Below, piece after piece: positions 1 through 19,684 of a stretch of DNA of 64,000 nucleotides. The notes under the pieces are model-generated. The model had not been told where the DNA came from and made no database searches. It saw only the letters and a list, made by a program, of their open reading frames with translations. Every line of letters starts with the position of its first letter. The first letter of the stretch is position 1. The position numbers were made by a program, and so were the translations under genes. Origin of the DNA: Cephalotus follicularis (lineage: Eukaryota; Streptophyta; Magnoliopsida; Oxalidales; Cephalotaceae); assembly GCA_001972305.1 (NCBI GenBank), contig BDDD01000041.1:124001-188000 (forward strand), in the 5' to 3' direction.

Positions 1-1700
1 ACCTCAAAGTCTGGGTTCCACAAAGAACAGGAAGGGTGAAAATGAATGAACCATAAAAATTCAGCTTCCGGGCCTTGCAATAACCAAATTCTCAGCTCAT
101 TTCTTCTTCCCAGTCTTTGCAGCATCACTAGGTTTGGACTGCACAACGCATAAAAGATTTTAACCACATGAAACGAACATTCAGTATGACTTAAAGTACC
201 ATCCGGGGTAAAAGGTTCCAAGCTTATTCAAGGTTTCAAACCAATAAGCCAACAAATGGCAGCAAGAATAAGAATTTCCAGTTTTTATAATTTGCTGAAT
301 AATTAATAGGTAGATAGGCTTGATTAGGTATTATAATTCACTAAATACTTAACAGGTAGATAGGTTCGATAAATCTTTCATATGGTACAAAGCAGAATTG
401 TAAGAAAAAGAAATTTCTCCTACCTTCTCCACTCCGCGAATCTTCTTGGCTCTATTCTTTCTTTCCTTCATCTGCTTTCTTCACTTCTCCACCTTGGTAT
501 CCAATCCGTTTTGCACAAATTCCCACAAAAGCTCCCAAGATGTGTGAGAAATTTAGCACGTTTATTTGTGCATTTGTCTGTGACAACAGGCCCCAAGAAC
601 CATATCCATGCTAATGTAAGAGCACATGTGATACAGGATATCAGTGGTAGAATTGCCATTGGGGACATATATATTTATTATGGGCCCTACACACAGAGCA
701 GGTTATTGAAAGCTTAGTTATGCAACTCGGATAATACTATGCTTCATCTTCCATAAGATAAAGGAGGGTAAGATGAGTGACACCACTAGCACAAACATCA
801 TGTCTAGCACAGTTTTCCCATGCAGTTTTACCTCAAGCCATGATGCATAGAAAACTATTCCCACAATACATAAATTTAGTAGTGATATTAAGTACAATGT
901 TTTCTGCTTAGGGATGACATTGAACCTCGTTCAATGGTGTTGCTCTCAACTAGAATTAATGCATTTACAAACTCCAATGACAGGTGGGAAAGTCACTAAT
1001 CCTCGTGTAAGAGATCGATCACTTTCAGACGAGACAAGGGAACATGTAGCATTTTAATGACAATTGACAAGTCAACCTATTAATTATAATGTACAAAATA
1101 GGAACATTGCCAAAATGATGAAATTCTTATGGAAACTAAACAGACTTGTTGAGTTTTCCCTCGACATTGTTGAGTTTTCCTTCGACGTTGTTATAAGAAG
1201 AGTAAAGCAGATTAACAATAGTCCAATTAAAGAATATTAGCAAGTCTCCCAGTATATTTCCCAGTGAAAAGGTACTGACTAAAAATAAACTCAGTGTTCA
1301 GAGCTTAGAACTATGACAACAATTCGCGCATAAAACAGATGTCGATTCATCTAAACAGAGAAGGCAAAAAAAATTAATCAGCATATCAACTCACAAGCTC
1401 TGGAAACTAGTACAATATCTACTAGCATAATGAGCCACGATTGCCTTAAATTTAAAGATGCTAGGATGTTATACAGCAGAGAGGACCAAGAAAAGGAAAG
1501 CAATTTACCCTGATTAGCAGGTCCTTCGGTTCATACTTCTCTGCATTCTCCGCAGAAACATAAATTAAACCAAAACCAGTAGATTTCCCCCTCCAAAATG
1601 GGTACGGAACTTGAAGACAAGAATGACATTTGGGTCTTTCACCTCATAAATCCTTCCCAATTTCTCCTTCAAGTCAGCCTTAAGAAGTAATACAGAATAC

Positions 1701-2877
1701 TCTTGGTCTTGGAGGCAAATTCTCATGCTCAGGCCGGTAGCCAAGGAGCACCTCATATATAAATGCAGGAGGGGAGATAAGTTCTCCCTTTGGTTCGACC
1801 CATGGATGCATGGTGAGTCTATACATGCTTTATATGGACGTAGGGTGATCCATGTTGCAGGGCTGGGCAGCTTGGCGCTAGTCAAGGATGTGATCTGGGA
1901 GGGTAGGTGGAATTGGCCTCTAAACTCTTCGGACCTTATTGGAATCCAACAGAGGGTTCATGATATCCCCATTTCCCTTACCTCGGATAGCATTTTCTGG
2001 GAAACTACGGGTAACTCTTTCACTGTAAAGCAAGCATGGCAAGGAATTCGGGCTAGGTCTGCTGAGGTTGAGTGGCACAATCTGGTTTGGCACCCGGCCA
2101 GGATACCGAAACATGCGTTTTGCTTATGGCTTGCGCTCAGGAGAGCTCACAGGACTAGGGATAAATTGCTTGCTATTGGAGTGCTTCAAACAGCTTATTG
2201 CGTTTTCAACTGTGGAGAGGTAGAATCCCTGGAACATCTCTTCTTCCAATGCCCCTACACTCAAAACATATGGATGGCTATCCTCGCCATGTGCAATGTA
2301 GTAAAACCGGTATTTCAATGAATGGATGAAGTACAGTGGATGCTTGACCATGCTAGGGGGCACAAGTTCCCGGCGCTGGTGAGGAAGCTTGCCTTTGCCG
2401 CAACTGTATATCATATATGGCTTGAAAGAAACTGAAGATGCTTTAAGAATCAATTCATGCCTGTCCAAGAGATCATCGACAAAATTAGACTTGATGTGGC
2501 ATGGAAGCTATGGATGGGCCGGAAAACGCAGAGGAGTGAGTGGCATCATAGCCTGTGTGTGAACTAGGGTATTCCTTTGGAAGAGATGACATAGGCTCTG
2601 GGCACATGGTATGGCGTGGGGGAAGTCAGAAAGACGGCTTAAAACCCCTGCCTTATGGATCCCAGGCTTTTTTAGCTTTGTTTGCTTATGTCAATGTACC
2701 ACACTGTTAGTGTATGCTCGTCTCAATATTTGTTAATTGTTTGTACAAGGCCAGTGAAGATCTCCTTGTAGGGTTAGTGATGGGTTCTAGCATGCTTGTC
2801 TTTTTTGTAAAACAAGATGCTGGCTTTTTGTAAATTTTACAAGTTTCAGTTTATAATACCAAACATGTTCCAAAAAA
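1701..2877 (+). mobile_element. 5'-truncated LINE (L1-type non-LTR retrotransposon) with TSD
   Basis: A 1.2-kb insertion ending in a short A-run at 2872-2879. It is flanked by a 19-base target-site duplication, AAGAAGTAATACAGAATAC at 1682-1700 and AAGAAGTATTATAGAATAC at 2878-2896 (two mismatches). Only the C-terminal part of the reverse transcriptase protein and a 3' UTR of about 300 bases remain, as expected from incomplete target-primed reverse transcription. It entered the intron of the eS24 pseudogene just upstream of the acceptor of the exon at 1509-1678, in the polypyrimidine tract on the minus strand. Confidence 0.9.
1704..2567 (+). pseudogene. LINE ORF2 C-terminal fragment (zf-RVT zinc-binding domain)
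   Basis: The frame shows the reverse-transcriptase-associated zinc-binding region. A tract with [12 protein letters not shown] is followed by FTVKQAWQGIR, then PKHAFCLWLALRRAHRTRDKL and the CxxC...HxxxxC core (CVFNCGEVESLEHLFFQCP). Stops interrupt the frame after VVKPVFQ (2319-2321) and after WLERN, and the frame ends near 2565. The catalytic RT palm and the endonuclease are absent because of 5' truncation. Not functional. Confidence 0.88.
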
Positions 2878-3138
2878 AAGAAGTATTATAGAATACATGA
2901 AAAAAAATGCAACAATCAACAAACCACTATAGAACAGAACCACATATATGCACAAATTAGATGATAACAAGAGGTTAACCAACAGCAATGTTTACGGAAA
3001 CAAAATTAGGCGTAATAAAAAATAATGCAAATAAAAGGTCCACTGACATAGTGAAGTTTTAGAGGTTACAAACCTTGGAGACATTAGGTCTTCCTGGGTG
3101 CAAACATCAGTGACCTAAAATACCAAAAGTAAGACAAA

Positions 3139-3480
3139 TTTAAAAAAGGCTTAATAACTCAATTTACCCCCAAACTTTCACCAAAAATATCAATTGTCCC
3201 TGAACTTCAAAACGGCTCAATTGAGGACCTAAGCTTTCAATTTTGACGCAATTGAGGACCTAACGTGACAAAATAATCATGAATAGCAGAGTGAGTTTAT
3301 AGTATTAAGAAGAATTCTTCAACAAAAGATCATAACTATATCTAAATTGGAGAATTTTATCACCTCAGGTTAAGTTTTTCCTCATCCCAAGTCCTTAATT
3401 GAGCCAAAATTAAGAGTTTAGGTCCTCAATTGATACATTTGATCCAAGTTTAGGGGGCAAATTGAATATTTAGCTTTTAA
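3139..3480. mobile_element. Non-autonomous element with long terminal inverted repeats, in an eS24 pseudogene intron
   Basis: The two ends are imperfect inverted repeats of roughly 100 bases. The left end reads GGCTTAATAACTCAATTTAC then CCCCAAACTTT, and the right end read inverted gives GCTAAATATTCAATTTGCCC then CCTAAACTTGG. The words CAATTGAGGACCTAA recur on both arms. Nothing coding lies between them. The structure fits a foldback or Mutator-type MITE; no clear target-site duplication was found, so the ends are approximate. Confidence 0.65.
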
Positions 3481-3888
3481 AAAATGGAAATAATTTTCCA
3501 ATTAAACAGATAACAGTTCAACCTTATACCTCATTTGTCCCTCAAAACAAAGAGTAGCTACTATAACACACACACACAAAAAGGTGAAATATCATAATTA
3601 CACGGCATTAGATTGCAATAAAAACAATTAAAAAAAAAACAAGAAAACTATTGTTCAAAAAAAAAAAACCAAGAAAACTCACAAATTGTTTCCATATTTC
3701 TGATCTCAGGTTCAGCTAATTATTAGATTGAAATAATAAGAAGCAATAATACAATCATAGATAATCAGCTTATGAGAATGAATAAATATATAAAATAGTG
3801 ACTGCCTTAGTAGGGTCTAGGGTCTCCCTGTCCGCCTCGCTGCGCTTCCGTTGTCTCTTCACCTCGGGCTTGGGGACACTTGTGTGCT

Positions 3889-3984
3889 TAGGGTTTTATG
3901 GTTCTTCTATGGGCTGGATAACTTACGGTTAGTTTGGGCCTTAGTATCTCGAGCAATTTAAAACAATCAATCCCCATAGGCCCA
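3889..3984 (-). promoter_or_regulatory. Ribosomal-protein-type promoter motifs upstream of the eS24 pseudogene
   Basis: Read on the minus strand, a telo-box AAACCCTA (3889-3896) lies just upstream of the degenerate leader. Site II-type words follow at 3910-3915 (TGGGCT on plus), 3935-3940 (TGGGCC on plus) and 3979-3984 (GGCCCA on plus). A telo-box next to site II elements is the known signature of plant ribosomal protein gene promoters. The promoter therefore looks better preserved than the coding region. Motifs are seen directly; activity is inferred. Confidence 0.6.
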
Positions 3985-5689
3985 TATTATATTGTTGTAC
4001 GGAAATGGATACAAAAATATGGTGGACTAAAAGAATATGATCATACGAGAGGTTTTCGTTTGTGAAATATCAATCTCACTTAAGTTGGGATGAAATTAAA
4101 AAAAAAAAAATGATGAAAACTAGCTTGTAATTCGCCAAATGGACGAAATATCTTTAAAGATAATAATTTCTTTAACGAAAAAATTCTTGAAATAATTAAA
4201 AAACTGTTATTAAAAATTATCAATGACCATACTTTAATAGAAAAATCTAACAAATATTATATCTCATTACAAACATAATCATAATCCATGCAAAAAACTT
4301 TAATACAAATAATAATTATCATAATATTATAGTAAATTAGCTATATTGAAAGATAAAATAATATTTGTAATTAATTGGGGTTGGAGACGTAAAATAAAAT
4401 GAAAATATCATCTCTAAGAAAACAGACCTTTGAAGATTGTCACTGAATTCGAATAATAGGAACGAAACCACAATTGTGCAAAGAGAGAGATGTGAGAATG
4501 AAGAGAAACAATTCTTTGGTTATGTATTAGAGAGATAGATAGTTTGATCATGGGAGAGAAAGAGAGAGCATAGAGAGACTATGAGAGAAAAAAGAGCGCG
4601 TATTTTTTTTTTATGCAGGAGACAAGGGAGATGTTTTTTTTTTTTTTTTTGCCCGTAAGAGACTAAGAAAAATCAAGAAAATGATTTCCTTTCTTCTTTA
4701 GAAATTGTTTTCCAGACTTTATACATAGGTTATTTCCCAAACATAAAACAAATCAAGAAAATATTTTTCATGAATTATTTTCCGTCAAAGAAATGAAGCT
4801 TAATTATTATTATTGTTTGGTAAAGTGATGTATGTGTCTTGACCAATATAGATCATATATAATACTTTTATTATTGTTGTGCCTACATAAAATATGTCAA
4901 CCTTATAATTTTTCTTTTAAATGGGCATGAGTCATGACTTCACGTCCTTGTACAAGATGTATATCCCTCTACCTGCAAATTGGATTAATTGTGAACAAAG
5001 ATTCTTTGATGATCATAAGAAAATTTTAGATGTTGACCGATTGATGATCAAGGAAAGATCATATACAAGTAAAAAGAAAGAGAAGAAAGAAGAAGCAAAT
5101 AATTGTGTTTCCTTAAGGCAGGTATATAGATGGCCACTGAGAGAATGATAGACAGCTGGGGTGGGAGGGGAGGGAGTGAAGCCACCTCATTCGGAGAATT
5201 TGGTTTGGTAGGTGAAAAGTTTGAAGGAATTATGGGAGTTACAAACTGTGGGCCTCCTTAGACAATGGGGTCTTGTATATCTCTGTTCCTCAGTGTCCCC
5301 TTTTCACCCCGTTATAGGTTGTTGTAAGATTGGATCAATAAAAACACCAAATGATAAGACCTTGAAATAATCAATCTGACTAATCCCAAAAATTAATTCA
5401 AAATATTAAAAAACCAAAAATCTTATATACCCATATTTAGTTACTTTCCTAATCATGTAAGATTATAACAACAACAGTACCTTATAAACAACTTAATCAT
5501 ATACTTTCAGATTTCTTGTTTCCCATACCTTCCAGCCTCTAGCATCACTTGTGTCTCAACCCACAAGCTTATATACTTCCCCTATTTTGGATATGCCCCC
5601 TCATCAAATGAACCCGGACATGCTAGAGTATTATTGATGACAAATGGTAAAATTTTCCTTTAATTTAACAATGTTTTGACAAATAACTA
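3985..5689. other. AT-rich intergenic DNA, no gene seen
   Basis: AT-rich sequence with a GA-rich purine patch at about 4480-4600 and homopolymer T runs at about 4609 and 4635. A 75-codon open frame at 4921-5148 has no recognisable domain and ends in a lysine-rich tract; it is treated as chance. No RNA gene or transposon structure could be supported. Confidence 0.5.
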
Positions 5690-6098
5690 ATAGTGTTATG
5701 GATAGTAATTAAAAAACACAGTAACTAATCATAAGTAAAAAAGTAAAACTACAGGGGAATCACATTGAATTGAATAATGCTATAAATAATAATTAAAAAA
5801 AATAACTGATAATAACTACTGAGATTATAAAATATCACATTTTTTAATCCAATTCGATAATAGTCTCCTTCAATTTCACTCTTTTTGTTATAATATACCA
5901 AACCATTACTCTATTGAATTGAATTAAAGTATTGTGTCATAATCTCAGTATTTATTTTTTTTAATTATCGAGTTTATAACAAATCACACTTTTTAATTCA
6001 ACTCAATGATTACTCCTTTATACTTTTTAATCAAACTCAATGATATTATGATACATCAATAATTACTGTGATTTTGTAGTTGCTATTCATAGCATTTC
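5690..6098. mobile_element. MITE-like element with terminal inverted repeats
   Basis: The left end (AGTGTTATGGATAGTAATTA, then ACACAGTAAC) matches the right end read inverted (AATGCTATGAATAGCAACTA, then TCACAGTAAT) over about 40 bases. A second internal inverted pair (ACTGAGATTATA near 5818 and ATAATCTCAGTA near 5938) makes the element largely foldable. There is no coding capacity. The superfamily is unassigned because the target-site duplication is not clear. Confidence 0.55.
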
Positions 6099-6599
6099 AT
6101 TGCTTAATCTCGAAAAATTTGTAAAAGGGAAAGATTGCAATATCTTTAAAGGGAAAGATTACAAATAAACAAGACATGATAACGGGTTCAATTGGGGTGT
6201 GTAAATACTGTCATGGACCTTTTTATATATAACATCGTTAAAAAAGGGACAAATAGGCCCTCGTTGCAAAACCCATACACAGATTATTCCCAGCGAAGAA
6301 ATTTGATGTTATGGATAAAACGTAAACATGAAAAACCAGGGTTGTTAACCTGTAGCATGGCAAAATCGAAACAATCAAGTAGAATATTATAGCATCTCGT
6401 AATAGTGCTTGTTAATCAGGTCACAAATAAATTGAGAGTTGAAATCTACCGACATCAATTAACTTGATAGATATATTTCAAGTCAAAATTGTCTTAAGGT
6501 GCCGATGCCACATCCTCATACCGACAATTAACTTCATCATAAAGATAAAAATTAAATTTCATGTGTATAATTAGGGGAGCATTAACCAACATCAATTAA

Positions 6600-7190
6600 C
6601 TTCTTCTGATTGTTCTTCTTTGGGAGATAAATTTCTGCTGGAAGTGATCGAGGCTACAATTGCTATTGTCTTGAAGGGAACAGACCAGCCTTACTTAATC
6701 ATCATGGAATAATGGTAACAAATAAATGGCAGGAGGCCACCATGACTACCACTTATACACTGGAGACCAGAGATTACTTAATGATACTGTCACAATGGAT
6801 ACACAGGAAGTACTTCAAAGAGGTCTGTTGGCTGAAGAAGTTGAAGCTGATATAGTGGCACTTGGTAGAGGAAGTAGAGAAAGGCAAAAAAGCCAGCTAG
6901 ACTAAGAGATTACATATGATCACGAGGATGAGTAGGACAATTGGCAAGATGATACAATTGTAATATGTTAGTGACAATTGGCAAGAAGTTATAACTGTTA
7001 TAGTTAGTTGTAGGTTGTTACTGTGAAGTGTAACTATTATAAATAATCGACCCTTTGATTAGGAGGATTCACTCATGCAACAGATTTTCTGTTTAGGAGA
7101 GAGTTACTTCTCGAATTGTACCAAATTCAATCATTGCCTTGATTGATTTTTAGGGGTAACCTAGAAATTCAAGCTTCATTCATCAGTGTT
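6600..7190 (+). mobile_element. Possible decayed retroelement remnant with LTR-like tail
   Basis: Text from 6600 to about 6960 looks like degenerate coding sequence with many stops. The following stretch (about 6967-7186) starts with TG and ends with CA. It contains a TATA-like TATTATAAATAATC (about 7033) and a GGAGAGAGTTACTTCTCGAA word reminiscent of plant LTRs. No partner LTR, primer-binding site or target-site duplication was found. Low confidence. Confidence 0.35.
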
Positions 7191-7315
7191 CTTGGTTGGT
7201 TATTAGATCGTGTCACTTAATAACAGTTATGGTGGTCTCAGACTTGCATGAGCTGCTAACAAAATTTTGATTATAACTTATAAATTGTTTTTCACAACCA
7301 CTACCTCACCCTCTC

Positions 7316-7438
7316 CTCTCTCTTTTGTCAAACCCACAATCACTATCTCCAAGTAAAGATATATGGAGGCATTTCTTCCTCTCTTTTAGCAAACCCACAA
7401 TCACTATCTCCAAGTAAAGATATATGAAGGCATTTCTT
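7316..7438. repeat. Tandem duplication of about 61 bases
   Basis: Two adjacent copies (7316-7377 and 7378-7438) share CAAACCCACAATCACTATCT followed by CCAAGTAAAGATATATG. They differ at a few positions. No gene is associated. Confidence 0.85.
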
Positions 7439-8046
7439 ATGTGTTTTCTAGTAGTAACCAGGGACAACAATTTTCACCATCCCCCTTCCCCTCCCCGCAC
7501 TGCTTTGAACAGGGATTCTCTGTTAAAAACGGGGTGGGAAAAAAAAATTGCCCCATTGGTGAGACAGAAGTGGTGTTTTCCTTGCCCTGCTCTGTCCTGC
7601 GCCATTTGAAATATATATATCAAAATACATTTTGGTTTAAGAGAATCTGAAGTTTTGAACCCCTAACCTCAGCAAAATGTTAAAACACACGTTACCATTG
7701 AACTAACCACTTAATTGATTCTCTTAACTTGCATATTATTATAACTTACGAAGGGATTTCAATTTTTGCCCTTATTTTATGAATTTTAAGACAAATTTTC
7801 CTCCGTAGGTTTAAAATCTACTGAGACTATTAGAGGTGATAAACAAACTCATCACCCTAACTAAATTCATGAAGATGTTAGATGTAAATTTCTTTCCACA
7901 TCAAATATTTTTCATTGATGTGAGATGGTTACCTCCCACTTGGTCAGTCGCAATTACAAAATTTGTATGGATAACTGACCCAAAAACACGTGCAAGCAAG
8001 CGCGCAGCACACACATAAAGATGGATTTGGCTTTTGAAAAACCAAC
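7439..8046. other. 3' flank of the gene at 8047-16792, nothing else recognised
   Basis: Non-coding sequence downstream of the minus-strand gene that ends at 8047. It presumably holds that gene's 3' UTR and polyadenylation site. Short overlapping open frames at 7424-7650 lack recognisable domains. Confidence 0.5.
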
Positions 8047-16792
<8,746 letters not shown>

Positions 16793-16850
16793 TTTTGCCT
16801 TCACTTTTAAAATCTCTCTCTCTCTCGCTCTCTCTATCCCTCTCTTATTT
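16793..16850 (-). promoter_or_regulatory. CT-rich leader/promoter tract of the membrane protein gene
   Basis: Upstream of the ATG at 16792 the plus strand holds a (TC)n microsatellite at about 16813-16845 followed by a T-run. Read from the gene this is a GA-repeat, common in plant 5' UTRs and core promoters. No clear TATA box was picked. Confidence 0.4.
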
Positions 16851-17777
16851 TTTTTTTTTTGTTTAAAAGATTTAAATAAGTTTAATTTACATGAGTGGCC
16901 TAAGTATTAGAGACTGAATTTGATTTTATATTTGGATAGCTATGATAGTCCAAGAGAATTTGTGTGGACGGTAAAACGGAGTCGTATAAAGTTCCCTTTC
17001 CCTCTGTGCAAGAGAAAATGTGGTTTTTACTTTTTAATTAATATTCAATTCAGTATTTTATATTCTATTTATCTCAAACTTAGTAAATTTATTTAATCAA
17101 ATACCTGCATCAAATTAATTAAAAGAAAACTTAAAGGAATCACTTGATTTAATCAATTTAATGAGTTGAGATAATAAAATGATTATAATAAAAGATAAAA
17201 TACCAAATTAAACATTTTAACCAATTTTTAGCTACTAAAAACGGCCTTTTAATTATTCGATAGCCTTTTAAAAATGATTTAAGATTTTCATTCATTCCTT
17301 TTTATTCTTGTCTGCAATTTCATCAATTATTTCAAACTGTACAATTTGTAATTATAAATAAAGATGATGCTTGGAAATCAATTTTCAACACTAAAATTAA
17401 ATGATTGTAAGGAGATTATAATATTAGTAATTTAAATAATAAATATTAACAAAAGTAATTGATTGAATTGATTTGATAGTTGAGATACTTAATTAAATAA
17501 GGTGTTTTGCACATTTTAATAAATTTCAAATACTAAAAATGACCTTTCACCTTGTTTTAATTTTATACAATTTTTAATTTCTTCAAAAAACATAAAATAA
17601 AAAAAAAAACAGTTAGTAACCGATGACATACTGAGACCATCGAGCATGTAGCGTAAATCTTAGTTTTAAAAAGAAAAGTTCAAAATTTCATTTTTCCTTT
17701 TGTTTGCCTTTTAATTAAGAAATACATTTATATGAATATTGTTACTTAGTAATTCGATATCACGATTAGTTTTACGG
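16851..17777. other. AT-rich intergenic DNA
   Basis: Between the gene start and the hAT element at 17786. It holds only short A/T-rich words and no supported feature. Confidence 0.5.
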
Positions 17778-18037
17778 TGAAGATCTAATGTTGGGCATTG
17801 GTCCGGTCCAGACCGGTAAATCGGACCAGCCCAACCCAATAAGAAGAAGACTAGCCTGGACAGTCATAAATGCCAGCGGTCAGAACTGGGACCGGACCGA
17901 AGTTATGTCTTATTGGACGGAAGCTCGGTAAGGAGCAGACCCATAATGCAGTCATGTTTGGAACCGGTGTAACCCGCACCTGTCCTATTTTAGATTTTTT
18001 AAAAAATTTTAATCTAAAAAAAAGGGCGCAACGGTTT

Positions 18038-18074
18038 GTGGCAATCAGGCAATTATCCGTTGCCTAATTGCCAC
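18038..18074. repeat. 15-bp-stem hairpin in the hAT 5' subterminal region
   Basis: GTGGCAATCAGGCAA (18038-18052) pairs with TTGCCTAATTGCCAC (18060-18074) across a 7-base loop, with one mismatch. It lies about 250 bases inside the left TIR. Confidence 0.8.
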
Positions 18075-18341
18075 GTGGCAGCAGTAGCATTCTACCTTAA
18101 TTGTGGCAGTAGTCGTCGCTACTCCAAAAAAAAATTATTCAAATTTGGTTTTTTTTTTCAAAATTTACTTCTAAAAATCTATAAATACCACTTCCAACTT
18201 TACATTTCAATCATAATCTTCTCCATTCAATTCTCCACTCTCAACTCTCTACTCTCAATTTTCTAATTCTACCAATTTATTACTATTATTCTCTTAATTT
18301 ATCTGCTTAATTACTTAGTTTTACATACATACTGCAAAAAT

Positions 18342-18860
18342 ATGGACCTCAATAGATCTATAGGCCAAGGATCAAGCTCCAGCTCTGACGAAAGAAGACG
18401 GCGGACACTGCCCGGTGTTTTTACTAGTCCAAGCATGTCGTATTTTGATTCGGAGGATATCGAAATTCCAAATACCATGCCACACCTAGATGCAAACGAC
18501 AATTACACTCAACCTCCAGACGATGTTAATTTTGACCCATTCCCGAACCAAATCCTGTTCAAGAACACTTCGACGCACAAGATGAACACGAAACTCCATC
18601 AGATACAGCAACCCTTGGGAACCAAGTCTCTCAGCATACTGAACAACCCGAAACAACAGTTATGTCGTCCGATGCTGGTAAGCAAAAATCTTCTATGGTT
18701 TGGCTATACATGGAGGTACGTGTCGTTAACGGTGTGGAATGCGCCTTCTGTAAAATATGTAACGCGCCTTCTGCAAAATATGTAACGCGAAAAGCTATGC
18801 TTTTAAGAAAAGTTCCGACACAGGTACTTAGATAAGATACTTAGTGCCTTGTGCACGAGA
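18342..18860 (+). pseudogene. hAT transposase N-terminus with BED-type zinc finger remnant
   Basis: Begins MDLNRSIGQGSSSSSDERRR, an acidic/Ser-rich N-terminus. A frame change is followed by the BED-like block MVWLYMEV...VECAFCKICNA. A 23-base tandem duplication (18741-18763 and 18764-18786) lies exactly in the CxxC segment and shifts the frame. The BED finger would bind the transposon ends. The identification rests on context plus this short motif. Confidence 0.6.
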
Positions 18861-19231
18861 TAATGGTGTTGTTTTTGGTGAACAAAGTATGTTGGAACTG
18901 GTGCTAGATCTAGTGCTTATAATTTTAGTTTTTCCAATGATATATATAAGCAAAAGTTGGTTAATTTTATAATCTGTATGGAATTGCCATTTAACGTAGG
19001 TGATCATCCCATGTTCTAGGACTGGATTACAACGGGGGTTAATTCCTTTACCCAGATGATAACCAAAAGAACTTTTATTAGAGATTGTATGAAAAAATTT
19101 AAAGAGGAAAAATAAAAACTTATTGAACTTACAAATTAATCAGTATTTTTGCATTAACATCCGATGTTTGGACTACTCATATAGGATGTGCATATATCCG
19201 TATCACAACACATTAGATTGACGGTAAGTGG

Positions 19232-19438
19232 ATGTTGCAAAAAAAAATCTCATTTAGGATTTTTGAATACCCATACCAAAGAACATATATTGCTAAAGTA
19301 ATAGAAACAGTGGCCCGAGAATATGAGATTTTCAATAAAGAATTTTTAATTAGTTTTGATAATGCAACCGATTATTCACAAGTTATCACCATACTAGAAA
19401 ATAGAATTGATATGGAAAAAATCTGTATATTATGGTGA
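19232..19438 (+). pseudogene. hAT transposase middle fragment
   Basis: Reads RIFEYPYQRTYIAKVIE, then NKEFLISFDNATDYSQVIT and ILENRI. The FDNA...N block matches the RNase H-like catalytic region of plant hAT (RICESLEEPER-type) transposases, where the Asp is catalytic. The frame ends at about 19438, where foreign sequence begins. Confidence 0.75.
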
Positions 19439-19684
19439 TGCTGACATGTGCCATGGAAACCCATGAGTATGGATTAAATACTCAGATCATGGTCATAATG
19501 AGGGAGATATTGTCTCCATTATGGGATAACTAATTGGAGGAAGGAAACATCCCTGCAAATCAGGCAGTTTCCTAGGGACCATTAACTCCACCCCCATGAT
19601 GCTTGCTGGACAGTTACAACAGAGGGCTATAAATACTCCATACACAGAATATACCAAGATTGGTAACTTTCTCTCTCACATATT
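19439..19684. mobile_element. LTR-promoter-like fragment of unknown origin inside the hAT
   Basis: About 245 bases that fit neither the hAT transposase nor the solo LTR to the right. It contains GGGCTATAAATACTCC (about 19628), a convincing TATA context, and ends in CTCTCTCACATATT. It may be a remnant of a small LTR element. Its left edge is approximate, set where the hAT reading stops. Confidence 0.4.

Larger units (their letters stand above)
97..3808 (-). pseudogene. RPS24: Ribosomal protein eS24 (RPS24) pseudogene, intron-containing
   Basis: eS24 is a protein of the cytosolic 40S ribosomal subunit. Four exons are readable on the minus strand. 3074-3114 encodes the VTDV-LHPGRPNVSK block but lacks one base after GTT. 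1509-1678 encodes [15 protein letters not shown] through [10 protein letters not shown] and EKYEPKDLLIR, with one base missing near 1584-1592 at GGGK. 424-510 encodes NGLDTKVEK-RKQMKERKNRAKKIRG, with TGA (481-483) where the family has Ser and with the acceptor AG changed to AA (511-512). 97-138 encodes SKPSDAAKTGKKK and a stop. A 15-base match to the KAVTI start of the protein lies at 3796-3810, but the RTRKFMTNRLL segment is not found. Introns are kept, so this is a decayed duplicate and not a retrocopy. A LINE and a long-TIR element occupy two introns. Family identification is secure, and the gene cannot make a normal protein. Confidence 0.9.

Noticed and set aside
382..717. Plus-strand 111-codon open frame
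   Set aside because: Antisense shadow of the eS24 pseudogene exon at 424-510 and adjoining intron.
4921..5148. 75-codon open frame with Lys-rich end
   Set aside because: No homology recognised, AT-rich surroundings, no splice or promoter support.
6192..6392. 66-codon plus-strand frame
   Set aside because: No signature and no conserved context; treated as chance.
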